In this document: one piece after another, positions 8,648 to 15,925 of the stretch
Layout of the letters: the number at the start of each line of letters is the position of its first letter
How positions within the stretch are numbered: the first letter of the stretch is position 1
Assembly (NCBI RefSeq): GCF_001042985.1
Contig: NZ_JYKY01000015.1
Span: 51,583-115,582 of the forward strand
DNA: 64,000 nt
Reading direction: 5' to 3'
Source: Pseudomonas lundensis
GTDB lineage: Bacteria; Pseudomonadota; Gammaproteobacteria; Pseudomonadales; Pseudomonadaceae
Program-made: the position numbers and the translations under genes
The notes under the pieces: generated by a model
The model's input: only the letters and a program-made list of their open reading frames with translations
Told to the model about the DNA's origin: nothing
The model's database searches: none

Positions 8648-9340
8648 ATGCCCGCACGGTGGGATACTCAAAAAAAATATTACTGGGCCACTCTTGCAGA
8701 TACAGCACGCACCACTTTAACGTGGTCACCCAGCTCGGCACCAGGAGGTGAAGTTTCACTCTCACCGGGCTTACCTATTGAACAACCTGTTTTGACGGTG
8801 TATACCGGGGATGTACTTTCCCCCATAGACCCTACTCTTGAAATCTACCCCGCAGTTGATGATGTAGATTTCAGAGACTACATTATTTGGTTTCCGCAAG
8901 ACTCAGGCTTACCACCTGTTTATGTGATGCTCAAAAGCCCACGCGATGAACCGGGGGTTGTGACAGAGGTCGGATCGGTTGTTACAGGGCTATGGTTAAA
9001 TGAAACAACACGTGGTAGAGGAGCCCCTATTCCTGCGTCTATTGCTGACCAACTACGCGACAAAAATTTTGACAGCTTTGATAAATTCAGATCTGCTTTT
9101 TGGGCGTTAGTGGGCCGCAACGGAGAGCTATTAATACAATTTTCACCGGGCAACCGAGGGTTAATTAAACGCGGGTTCGCACCAAAAGCTCTCGAAGATG
9201 ATTGGGCCAGAGGGAGGACAACATTCGAGCTGCATCATGTACATGAAATACAGAATGGTGGTGATGTATACAACCTTGATAATTTAATGATTGTTACCCC
9301 AAAAGCACATATTAACTACCACGAAGCGAGCAAACCATGA
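8648..9340 (+). CDS. S-type pyocin, C-terminal part with HNH DNase domain
   Basis: Continuation of the bacteriocin after the TGA; the first ATG in frame is 8648, without a ribosome site, so it may not be made independently. Residues are numbered here in the full 771-codon frame. The rest of the Pyocin_S domain (to about 680) is followed by an HNH nuclease related to colicin E9. Every key E9 position has its match: R731 and E735 (E9 R96, E100), H737-H738 (H102-H103), N753 (N118), H762 (H127) and H766 (H131), with identical spacing. The killing mechanism is therefore DNA cleavage. The stop overlaps the immunity start (ATGA), the normal arrangement for nuclease bacteriocins. Confidence 0.9.
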   Translation: MPARWDTQKKYYWATLADTARTTLTWSPSSAPGGEVSLSPGLPIEQPVLTVYTGDVLSPIDPTLEIYPAVDDVDFRDYIIWFPQDSGLPPVYVMLKSPRDEPGVVTEVGSVVTGLWLNETTRGRGAPIPASIADQLRDKNFDSFDKFRSAFWALVGRNGELLIQFSPGNRGLIKRGFAPKALEDDWARGRTTFELHHVHEIQNGGDVYNLDNLMIVTPKAHINYHEASKP

Positions 9341-9597
9341 CATTTAAAAACTCTATCACTGACTACACTGAATCTGAGTTTCTAGCATTGGTAAGAGCAA
9401 TATTTTCACAAAATGATAACCCAACAGAAGCAACTCTTGATTCATTAATCGCTCATTACGTAGCTATTGTCGAGCGCCCCAACAGGGCAGATCTTATTTA
9501 TCATTGCACAGAAGAAAACTACACCCCTGAAATTGTTACTCGAATCATAAAAGACTGGTATGCCGAAAACGGTAAATCTTGTTTTAAACCAGGTTAA
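9337..9597 (+). CDS. colicin E/pyocin DNase immunity protein (Im9-like)
   Basis: 86 residues, exactly the length of Im9, starting at ATG 9337 that overlaps the nuclease stop. The alignment by eye is strong throughout: ITDYTESEFLALV at the start, ADLIYH in the helix III region and ENGKSCFKPG at the end. In Im9 the pair Tyr54-Tyr55 forms the conserved hot spot that binds the DNase; here the equivalent pair is Tyr55-His56, so the second tyrosine is replaced. The protein binds and neutralises the cognate nuclease in the producing cell. It appears intact although the toxin gene is split. Confidence 0.95.
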   Translation: MTFKNSITDYTESEFLALVRAIFSQNDNPTEATLDSLIAHYVAIVERPNRADLIYHCTEENYTPEIVTRIIKDWYAENGKSCFKPG

Positions 9598-9660
9598 CCA
9601 TGCGACAGCTAAGTTTTAAATAGTGGGAAACAGAGAGTAAGGCTTGCCAACTTCTAATAA

Positions 9661-9922
9661 AAAATTAAGACTAAATATAAAAACCACATAGCGCATGAAC
9701 TCATTGAGTCATTCACCAAAATAGGGGACATTATCTTCATCACCAAAGAAGAGAACAGCATCCTAATTGAACATTTTCAAGCCATTACCCCCCCCCCCCC
9801 CGGAAGGCCTTGGTTTGACTCTGTGCATCGAAGCAGGGATTGCCAAGGATCCCCAGAACCTCATACGAATAGTGAACGAATGGCGACTGCCTCAAGGAAA
9901 ACCGGGCTCAAAATCCTTTTGA
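9661..9922 (+). pseudogene. second DNase immunity gene, frameshifted at a C14 tract and without a clear start
   Basis: Two reading frames join into one immunity-like protein if one C is removed from the run at 9788-9801. The first part (frame from 9661) reads HELIESFTKIGD, then ENSILIEHFQAIT; the second part reads EGLGLTLCIEAGIAKDPQ and ends WRLPQGKPGSKSF with TGA 9920-9922. The pattern (HF..IT, then a loop, then EW..GKPG.K) is that of the colicin/pyocin immunity family, although less similar to Im9 than the neighbour. No ATG, GTG or TTG start precedes the frame after the stop at 9658. Read as a decayed or phase-shifted orphan immunity gene. Its 3' end overlaps the TonB-like gene on the other strand by 62 bases. 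Confidence 0.65.
9788..9801 (+). repeat. homopolymer of 14 C
   Basis: An uninterrupted run of 14 cytosines within the second immunity gene. With 13 (or 10 or 16) C the upstream and downstream frames would fuse. Such tracts are prone to slippage both in cells and in sequencing. Confidence 0.95.
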
Positions 9923-10244
9923 CAAATGTTGATGCCGTCTCTTCAACGGCATCAACCTGCTTGGGGTTGTCACCCTCAAGCGGCCAGCTCGAAAACCGCC
10001 ACTCACGAATGACATCAAGGGTGGCGCTCGAAAACGCCGGATGAGCGCTGTAACGAATGTTCGGATCAACCACCGAACCCTGCGCGCTCACCATAAAGTG
10101 CGCCCGGACTACGCCGCTCATACCCATGCGTTGCAACTCAATGGGGTATTGAGGCTTCACCTGGTAGATGAGCGATGGCACAAACGTATCCGCACCCGCG
10201 CTTAAGCACATGAGTAACCCGACCAACAACACAAAACACTTCAT
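9861..10244 (-). CDS. TonB C-terminal domain protein, C-terminus possibly truncated
   Basis: 127 residues from ATG 10244, chosen because it begins a proper signal sequence (MKCFVLLVGLLMCLSAGA); an upstream in-frame ATG adds unlikely residues. The TonB-like domain spans about residues 20-95 and includes YQVKPQYPIELQRMGMSGVV and a WRF motif. The family normally ends soon after this domain, whereas here about 30 residues (STFVKRILSPVFLEAVAIRS) run on into the antisense of the broken immunity gene. That tail may be an artefact of the bacteriocin island's insertion junction. Such stand-alone TonB-domain proteins are small periplasmic proteins; they lack the TonB anchor and Pro-rich linker. Confidence 0.7.
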   Translation of the reverse strand: MKCFVLLVGLLMCLSAGADTFVPSLIYQVKPQYPIELQRMGMSGVVRAHFMVSAQGSVVDPNIRYSAHPAFSSATLDVIREWRFSSWPLEGDNPKQVDAVEETASTFVKRILSPVFLEAVAIRSLFV

Positions 10245-10474
10245 TGCCAAGCCCCACATTTGCTGATGCGCCAGGTCCACGCAGAAGCGGTCAATAATAA
10301 AAATGTGTAGCTAATTCTTGCAGGTCATAGGCTCCGAACCTCTCGTGGGAGGCTTCCGATCAAACCGCTCGCACTGCGCTTATAAACATCAGAACAGCGG
10401 CTTAATCTGCCGGCTTCAGGGCATTTCCCACATTTGAAACCTGTATTGGGCAGCGGGTTGTTTTACACCTGTGC

Positions 10475-10498
10475 GACATGTTCATAAGTGAACATGTC
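10475..10498. promoter_or_regulatory. GlpR-type operator 1 upstream of glpT
   Basis: A perfect inverted repeat with 10-bp arms, GACATGTTCA and TGAACATGTC, around TAAG. Its core ATGTTC-N8-GAACAT fits the known E. coli GlpR operator. It ends 105 bases before the glpT start in the 323-base gap after the TonB-like gene; the left 190 bases of that gap show nothing recognisable. Confidence 0.6.
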
Positions 10499-10538
10499 AT
10501 GTGGGTTGTTTCCGTTCGTTTCAGTTGAGAAGGCCTGT

Positions 10539-10558
10539 CATTTTCGGTAACGAAAATG
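10539..10558. promoter_or_regulatory. GlpR-type operator 2 upstream of glpT
   Basis: Second perfect inverted repeat, CATTTTCG and CGAAAATG around GTAA, 62 bp centre to centre from the first. It shares the ATnTTCG-N4-CGAAnAT form of GlpR sites and ends 45 bases before the glpT ATG. Two spaced operators suggest repression with looping or cooperative binding. Confidence 0.6.
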
Positions 10559-10603
10559 TAACGTTCGGGCCCGCCGATATAACAAGAAATTTGGAGCTCT
10601 TGA

Positions 10604-11947
10604 ATGTTTGCTTTTTTCCGACCTGCCGCTCATCAGGCGCCGCTGCCTGCTGAAAAAATAGACAGCACTTATCGACGCCTGCGATGGCAGATTTTCGCCG
10701 GTATCTTTTTTGGTTACGCAGGCTACTATCTGCTGCGTAAAAACTTCTCGCTGGCCATGCCGTACTTGATTGACGAGGGGTATACCCGGGGTCAGTTGGG
10801 TGTAGCGATGTCTGCAATCGCCATTGCTTATGGCTTGTCGAAGTTCCTCATGGGCCTGGTGTCCGACCGCTCCAACCCGAGGTTCTTCCTGCCGTTTGGC
10901 CTGATGATTTCAGCGGCCGTCATGTTCATTTTCGGTTTCGCGCCCTGGGCCACGTCCAGCGTGACCATGATGTTCATTCTGTTGTTCATCAACGGATGGG
11001 CACAGGGCATGGGCTGGCCGCCCAGTGGCCGGACCATGGTGCACTGGTGGTCGCAGAAAGAACGCGGCGGCGTGGTGTCTGTGTGGAACGTGGCCCACAA
11101 CGTGGGTGGCGGCTTGATCGGCCCATTGTTCTTGCTGGGCATGGCGTGGTTCAACGACTGGCACGCCGCGTTCTACGTACCCGCCACCGTTGCGCTGCTG
11201 GTCGCACTGTTTGCGTTTATCACCATGCGTGACACGCCTCAATCCGTGGGTTTACCGCCGATTGAGGCGTACAAAAACGATTACCCGGCCGGTTACGACG
11301 CCACCCACGAAGAAGAATTCAGCGCCAAAGAGATTTTCGTCAAATACGTGCTGCGCAACAAAATGCTGTGGTACATCGCCCTGGCCAACGTCTTCGTCTA
11401 CCTGCTGCGCTACGGGGTTCTGGACTGGGCACCGACCTACCTCAAAGAAGCCAAGCACTTCACCGTGGACACCACGTCGTGGGCGTACTTCTTCTATGAA
11501 TGGGCAGGTATTCCGGGGACGCTGCTGTGCGGCTGGATGTCGGACAAAATCTTCCGCGGCAACCGCGGGCTGACCGGGATCGTGTTCATGTCACTGGTGA
11601 CAGTCGCGACGCTGGTGTACTGGCTCAACCCGCCGGGCAACCCGACCGTCGACATGATCGCGCTGTTCTCCATTGGCTTCCTGATTTACGGGCCAGTGAT
11701 GCTGATCGGTTTGCAGGCGCTGGAACTGGCACCCAAAAAAGCCGCAGGTACGGCGGCCGGCTTCACGGGGCTGTTCGGTTACCTGGGCGGTTCGGTGGCG
11801 GCCAGCGCGGCCATGGGCTATCTGGTTGACCACTTCGGCTGGGATGGCGGCTTCGTACTGTTGATCAGTGCGTGCCTGCTGGCGATCGCGTTCATGATCC
11901 CCACCCTGCGCCACAAGAAAACAGCCAGCGAAGCGCGCAACGCTTAA
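10604..11947 (+). CDS. glpT: glycerol-3-phosphate:phosphate antiporter GlpT
   Basis: 447 residues, 12-TM major facilitator of the organophosphate:phosphate antiporter family. The early segment [19 protein letters not shown] and [14 protein letters not shown] carry the Arg residue that binds phosphate in E. coli GlpT (Arg45 region), and [12 protein letters not shown] and WNVAHNVGG are family signatures around TM5. It imports sn-glycerol-3-phosphate (and fosfomycin) in exchange for phosphate at the inner membrane. GGAG lies about 8 bases before ATG 10604. The two palindromes upstream predict repression by GlpR, relieved by glycerol-3-phosphate. The stop overlaps the convergent chaC stop by 4 bases. 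Confidence 0.96.
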   Translation: MFAFFRPAAHQAPLPAEKIDSTYRRLRWQIFAGIFFGYAGYYLLRKNFSLAMPYLIDEGYTRGQLGVAMSAIAIAYGLSKFLMGLVSDRSNPRFFLPFGLMISAAVMFIFGFAPWATSSVTMMFILLFINGWAQGMGWPPSGRTMVHWWSQKERGGVVSVWNVAHNVGGGLIGPLFLLGMAWFNDWHAAFYVPATVALLVALFAFITMRDTPQSVGLPPIEAYKNDYPAGYDATHEEEFSAKEIFVKYVLRNKMLWYIALANVFVYLLRYGVLDWAPTYLKEAKHFTVDTTSWAYFFYEWAGIPGTLLCGWMSDKIFRGNRGLTGIVFMSLVTVATLVYWLNPPGNPTVDMIALFSIGFLIYGPVMLIGLQALELAPKKAAGTAAGFTGLFGYLGGSVAASAAMGYLVDHFGWDGGFVLLISACLLAIAFMIPTLRHKKTASEARNA

Positions 11948-12591
11948 GGCTTGATTGATCCACAGCGCTTGAGCCGCGCCTCCAGATGACGGTCTGGCAT
12001 GGCGTGGCTGCGCAGGGCGTTTACGGTCTGCTCCACATAGTCGCGGGTGGTGCCGTAACGCCCGCAGGCGTTGGCCAGCACCTGGCCCAATACGTCATCT
12101 GGCAGATTGCCCGCATAGCTGGGCAGGTGCCGCTCCAGCACAAACCCCAACGCTTGTACCTGCGAACCGTCTTCAAGCCGGCAGGTCAGCCAGTGCGGCC
12201 GATAAGACGGCACGGGCATCTCCCGCAGCCACAAGGCATAGAGGGCAGCGTCGAGGTTCTCTTCCGGTAGCCGATAGGCAAAGCCGCTGCATGAGCCACC
12301 CCGGTCCAGTCCGAACACCAAACCCGGCAATTGCGGGGTACCACGATGTTCGTGTGACCACAGGTACAGCCCACGGTGATAGCCATGCACCCGACCGCGC
12401 ACGCGTTCAACCGCTGAACACTCCGGGCGCCAGATCAGTGAGCCATAGGCGAACAACCACACCGGTCCGCCTTTATGGCGCGCCATGGTGCCGTGCAGCG
12501 AGCTGCGCAATTGTTCGGGGGTCAACGGCGCCCCGAGATCAAGTCGCGGCGGGTAAGCGGGGGTCAAGCAGGTTGATTCGATGACAGTCAT
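11944..12591 (-). CDS. chaC: ChaC-family gamma-glutamylcyclotransferase
   Basis: 215 residues from ATG 12591 (MTVIESTCL). The open frame continues upstream without family similarity, so this start was preferred even though its ribosome site is weak. ChaC enzymes cleave glutathione to 5-oxoproline and Cys-Gly in the cytosol. The family's nucleotide-like binding loop is visible as FAYGSLIW (about 49-56), followed by [15 protein letters not shown] and the basic region ending in Arg-rich helices; [15 protein letters not shown] is the conserved part near residue 155. It lies tail to tail with glpT and alone on its strand, so regulation is probably independent. Confidence 0.9.
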   Translation of the reverse strand: MTVIESTCLTPAYPPRLDLGAPLTPEQLRSSLHGTMARHKGGPVWLFAYGSLIWRPECSAVERVRGRVHGYHRGLYLWSHEHRGTPQLPGLVFGLDRGGSCSGFAYRLPEENLDAALYALWLREMPVPSYRPHWLTCRLEDGSQVQALGFVLERHLPSYAGNLPDDVLGQVLANACGRYGTTRDYVEQTVNALRSHAMPDRHLEARLKRCGSIKP

Positions 12592-12831
12592 AACGAATGG
12601 GTACAGGCCTTGCGCACTTGCAGGATGTCCACAACATAACGTGCTGAATCTTATAGCACTGAATGCGAAATGACGCGCTTGGCCTGACATATGGCCACTG
12701 GGTCACGCAAACAACGCGATGCCAAACCGTCGGGCGTCGACTTGTTCCGGTCACGTTCAGGTTAACGCTCACCCACCTCTTTATAGTGGCCCGCCACTGG
12801 CGCACGCCAAACTGCCGACAGAGGCCCACCC

Positions 12832-13311
12832 ATGAAGAAATCCGGAATCTGTGGCGTGTTGATGTTGGTCAACGCCAGCGCCGCGATGGCGCACGATGAA
12901 GCGCAACAGCAGGATCGAGATTTTTGGTATGCACAGACCAGCGTTTACACCCGACATTTTTCGCCCGACCCCGAGCACAACAACCATCAGGACCTGATCG
13001 GACTCGAATACCACCACCGCTCAAACTGGCTGGCGGGTGCGGCGACCTTTCGCAACTCGTTCAGGCAACGTTCTTACTACGCATACGGCGGCAAGCGCTT
13101 CGACAGCGAGTCTTATCCCCTGTACTTGAAGCTGACGGGCGGGTTGCTGGAGGGCTACCACGGGAAGTATCAGGACAAAATCCCGCTCAATCGTTTTGGC
13201 GTGGCGCCGGTGATCATCCCGTCCGTGGGCGTTCATTACGGCCCGATGGCCAGCGAGCTGGTATTGCTCGGCTTCAACGCCGCCATGGTGACCACGGGGT
13301 TACGTTTTTAA
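12832..13311 (+). CDS. small outer-membrane beta-barrel, PagP-like
   Basis: 159 residues with a signal peptide (MKKSGICGVLMLVNASAAMA, cut near 20) and a terminal phenylalanine (GLRF) typical of outer-membrane barrels. Alternating strands are visible, for example FWYAQTSVYTRHF and YPLYLKLTGGLLEGY. The run NRFGVAPVIIPSVGVHYGP resembles the IPLPVLLPLASVGYGP region of PagP lipid A palmitoyltransferase, and RNSFRQ sits where PagP has its catalytic KDSWNK, with Asn for Asp and the serine kept. Homologues in Pseudomonas are often labelled 'sn-glycerol-3-phosphate transporter', which probably only reflects proximity to glpT. Enzyme activity is unproven. Confidence 0.6.
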   Translation: MKKSGICGVLMLVNASAAMAHDEAQQQDRDFWYAQTSVYTRHFSPDPEHNNHQDLIGLEYHHRSNWLAGAATFRNSFRQRSYYAYGGKRFDSESYPLYLKLTGGLLEGYHGKYQDKIPLNRFGVAPVIIPSVGVHYGPMASELVLLGFNAAMVTTGLRF

Positions 13312-13402
13312 TCCTGGCAGGCGTGAACTCAAGGCGTGCGCGGGCACCCGCCGGTGCAGCCACTGTCGCGGCGCGGGGCTGCGACAGGCTGCACACGATG
13401 CA

Positions 13403-14371
13403 TCAGGGCCGTGGGCTGTACGCAAAGACGTCGGCGCGCATCTGGTGGGCGTCCATGCCTGCGGCGACCAACGCGTCCAGGGTGCCGTACACCATGGCCG
13501 GGGACCCGCTTGCATACACGTAGACAGCACTCAGGTCGTGGATGTCTTCGCACACGGCTTCGTGCAACAACCCACAACGACCTTCCCATCCGCACAGGTC
13601 ACTGACCACCTTGTGCAAGTGCAAATTCGGAATGCTCTGCCACGCGTCCCACTCTTCCAGGGTGTAGAAGTCTTCAGGACGACGAACGCCCCAGTACAAA
13701 TGCACCGGATGCGGGAATCCTTTCTCCCGGCAATGCTCGATCAGGCTGTGCATTTGCGCCATGCCGGTGCCCGCGGCGATCAACACCAGCGGGCCGTCGG
13801 GCAATTGGGACAAGTGCGTATCACCGAACGGCATTTCAACCCGGATTATTGCGTTGCGTTGCAGTTGCTCGATCAGGCGGCGGGCGCTGTCTTCGCGCAC
13901 TAACACATGCAGTTCGAGGTCGCGCCCGGCGTGTGGGGCGCTGGCCAGCGAGAAGGCGGATTTTTCACCGTTCTCACGCTCCAGCATCACGTATTGGCCC
14001 GCGTAATAGCGCGGTGGCTTGCCCGCAGGCGCACGCAGACGCACGCGCCACACATCGCCGCCCATTTCGCTGCATTCGGTCAACTGACAGACCACGCTGC
14101 GCACCGGCAACTCTCCCAAGGCAAGCACACCGTCCCACAACACGACGCAGTCTTCCTGCGGCTGCGCCAGGCACGTGTAGATCTCGCCATGGTCACGCGT
14201 TTCGCCCGCCTGCTGGACGCGTCCTTCAACCAGCAAGGCGGCGCACACATGGCAATTACCGTTGCGACAGCTTTGCGGGCATTCATAGCCCAGGCGCTGC
14301 GCCGCATTCAGAATCGGCTCGCCGGGCAAGGTGTCCAACACCGCGCCTGACGGCTGCAAGGTAACTCGCAT
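13403..14371 (-). CDS. [2Fe-2S] ferredoxin-NAD(P)H flavin reductase fused protein
   Basis: 322 residues, ATG 14371 overlapping the ubiD stop (TGATG), so the two are translationally coupled. Residues 1-90 are a plant-type ferredoxin domain with ligands C-x4-C-x2-C (CRNGNCHVC) and a later Cys in YTCLA. A FAD-binding domain follows (about 95-190; SAFSLAS takes the place of the usual RPFS flavin motif), then an NAD-binding domain with LVLIAAGTGMAQMHSL. Usually annotated CDP-6-deoxy-delta-3,4-glucoseen reductase-like. Its electron acceptor is unknown; adjacency to ubiD suggests, but does not show, reduction of flavin used in ubiquinone synthesis. Confidence 0.85.
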   Translation of the reverse strand: MRVTLQPSGAVLDTLPGEPILNAAQRLGYECPQSCRNGNCHVCAALLVEGRVQQAGETRDHGEIYTCLAQPQEDCVVLWDGVLALGELPVRSVVCQLTECSEMGGDVWRVRLRAPAGKPPRYYAGQYVMLERENGEKSAFSLASAPHAGRDLELHVLVREDSARRLIEQLQRNAIIRVEMPFGDTHLSQLPDGPLVLIAAGTGMAQMHSLIEHCREKGFPHPVHLYWGVRRPEDFYTLEEWDAWQSIPNLHLHKVVSDLCGWEGRCGLLHEAVCEDIHDLSAVYVYASGSPAMVYGTLDALVAAGMDAHQMRADVFAYSPRP

Positions 14372-15837
14372 CAATCTATTCCCAATTGGTTCCAGATGTC
14401 ATCGACACGGCGGGTCACTGCTTCGTCCTTGACGATGACCCGCCCCCATTCGCGCGTGGTCTCGCCCGGCCATTTGTTGGTCGCATCGAGCCCCATCTTC
14501 GAGCCCAGACCGGACACCGGCGAGGCGAAATCGAGGTAGTCGATCGGCGTGTTGTCGATCATCACCGTATCGCGCTTGGGGTCCATGCGCGTGGTAATGG
14601 CCCAGATCACGTCGTTCCAGTCGCGGGCGTTGATGTCGTCATCGGTCACGATCACGAACTTGGTGTACATGAACTGGCGCAAAAATGACCACACGCCGAG
14701 CATGACCCGCTTGGCGTGCCCAGGGTACGACTTCTTCATGGTCACGATGGCCATGCGATACGAGCAGCCTTCAGGCGGCAGGTAGAAGTCGGTGATTTCC
14801 GGGAACTGCTTTTGCAGGATCGGTACAAACACTTCGTTGAGCGCCACGCCCAAAATCGCAGGCTCATCCGGTGGACGGCCGGTGTAGGTGCTGTGGTAAA
14901 TCGGCTTGATCCGATGGGTAATGCGTTCAACGGTGAAGACCGGGAAGCTGTCCACTTCGTTGTAGTAACCGGTGTGGTCGCCGTACGGTCCTTCCGGTGC
15001 CATTTCACCCGGATGAATCACGCCTTCAAGGATGATTTCCGCCGTGGCAGGCACTTGCAGATCGTTGCCGCGGCACTTCACCAGTTCGGTGCGGTTGCCG
15101 CGCAACAGACCGGCAAACGCGTATTCGGACAGGCTGTCAGGCACTGGCGTCACGGCACCCAAGATGGTCGCGGGGTCAGCGCCGAGCGCCACGGAAACAG
15201 GGAATGGCTGACCGGGGTGTTTTTCGCACCACTCGCGGTAATCCAGCGCACCGCCCCGGTGGCTCAGCCAGCGCATGATGACTTTGTTACGGCCTATCAC
15301 TTGCTGCCGGTAGATGCCGAGGTTCTGGCGATCCTTGTTCGGGCCCTTGGTAACGGTCAGGCCCCAGGTAATCAGCGGCGCCACATCGCCCGGCCAGCAG
15401 TGCTGCACCGGCAACATGGCCAAATCGACATCGTCGCCTTCAATCACGACTTCCTGGCACACCGCGTCTTTAACGACTTTCGGGGCCATGGAAATAATCT
15501 TGCGGAAGATCGGCAGTTTCGACCACGCGTCCTTCAGACCTTTCGGCGGCTCTGGCTCCTTGAGGAACGCCAGCAGTTTGCCAATTTCACGCAATTCGCT
15601 GACAGACTCAGCCCCCATGCCCATGGCCACGCGCTCTGGCGTGCCGAACAGGTTACCGAGTACCGGGATCGTGTGGCCGGTCGGGTTCTCGAACAGCAAC
15701 GCCGGGCCTTTGGCGCGCAGCGTGCGGTCACAGATTTCGGTCATCTCCAGCACTGGAGAGACGGGAATCTGGATGCGTTTCAACTCTCCGCGCTGCTCTA
15801 GCTGCTGCACGAAATCCCGAAGATCCTTGAATTTCAT
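14371..15837 (-). CDS. ubiD: 4-hydroxy-3-polyprenylbenzoate decarboxylase
   Basis: 488 residues, the usual UbiD length, from ATG 15837 ([20 protein letters not shown]) with GAGGG upstream; 14 further codons upstream in frame are not conserved. It removes the carboxyl group of 4-hydroxy-3-octaprenylbenzoate in ubiquinone synthesis using prenylated FMN supplied by UbiX. Visible conserved parts are the [18 protein letters not shown] strand, [28 protein letters not shown] (metal/prFMN binding with the catalytic Glu) and the C-terminal [12 protein letters not shown]. First gene of a two-gene unit with the flavin reductase. Confidence 0.97.
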   Translation of the reverse strand: MKFKDLRDFVQQLEQRGELKRIQIPVSPVLEMTEICDRTLRAKGPALLFENPTGHTIPVLGNLFGTPERVAMGMGAESVSELREIGKLLAFLKEPEPPKGLKDAWSKLPIFRKIISMAPKVVKDAVCQEVVIEGDDVDLAMLPVQHCWPGDVAPLITWGLTVTKGPNKDRQNLGIYRQQVIGRNKVIMRWLSHRGGALDYREWCEKHPGQPFPVSVALGADPATILGAVTPVPDSLSEYAFAGLLRGNRTELVKCRGNDLQVPATAEIILEGVIHPGEMAPEGPYGDHTGYYNEVDSFPVFTVERITHRIKPIYHSTYTGRPPDEPAILGVALNEVFVPILQKQFPEITDFYLPPEGCSYRMAIVTMKKSYPGHAKRVMLGVWSFLRQFMYTKFVIVTDDDINARDWNDVIWAITTRMDPKRDTVMIDNTPIDYLDFASPVSGLGSKMGLDATNKWPGETTREWGRVIVKDEAVTRRVDDIWNQLGID

Positions 15838-15925
15838 TGACGTTGGCACCCTCAAAATAGGCGTACATCCTACCTGCAATGCCGCCCGCTGGCAGCTTAT
15901 CGCTGCTGGGCGGGCGGATTTGAAC

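Noticed and set aside
14716..15801. 361-codon frame antisense to ubiD
   Set aside because: Low-complexity His/Arg-rich translation opposite a certain gene; typical high-GC shadow.
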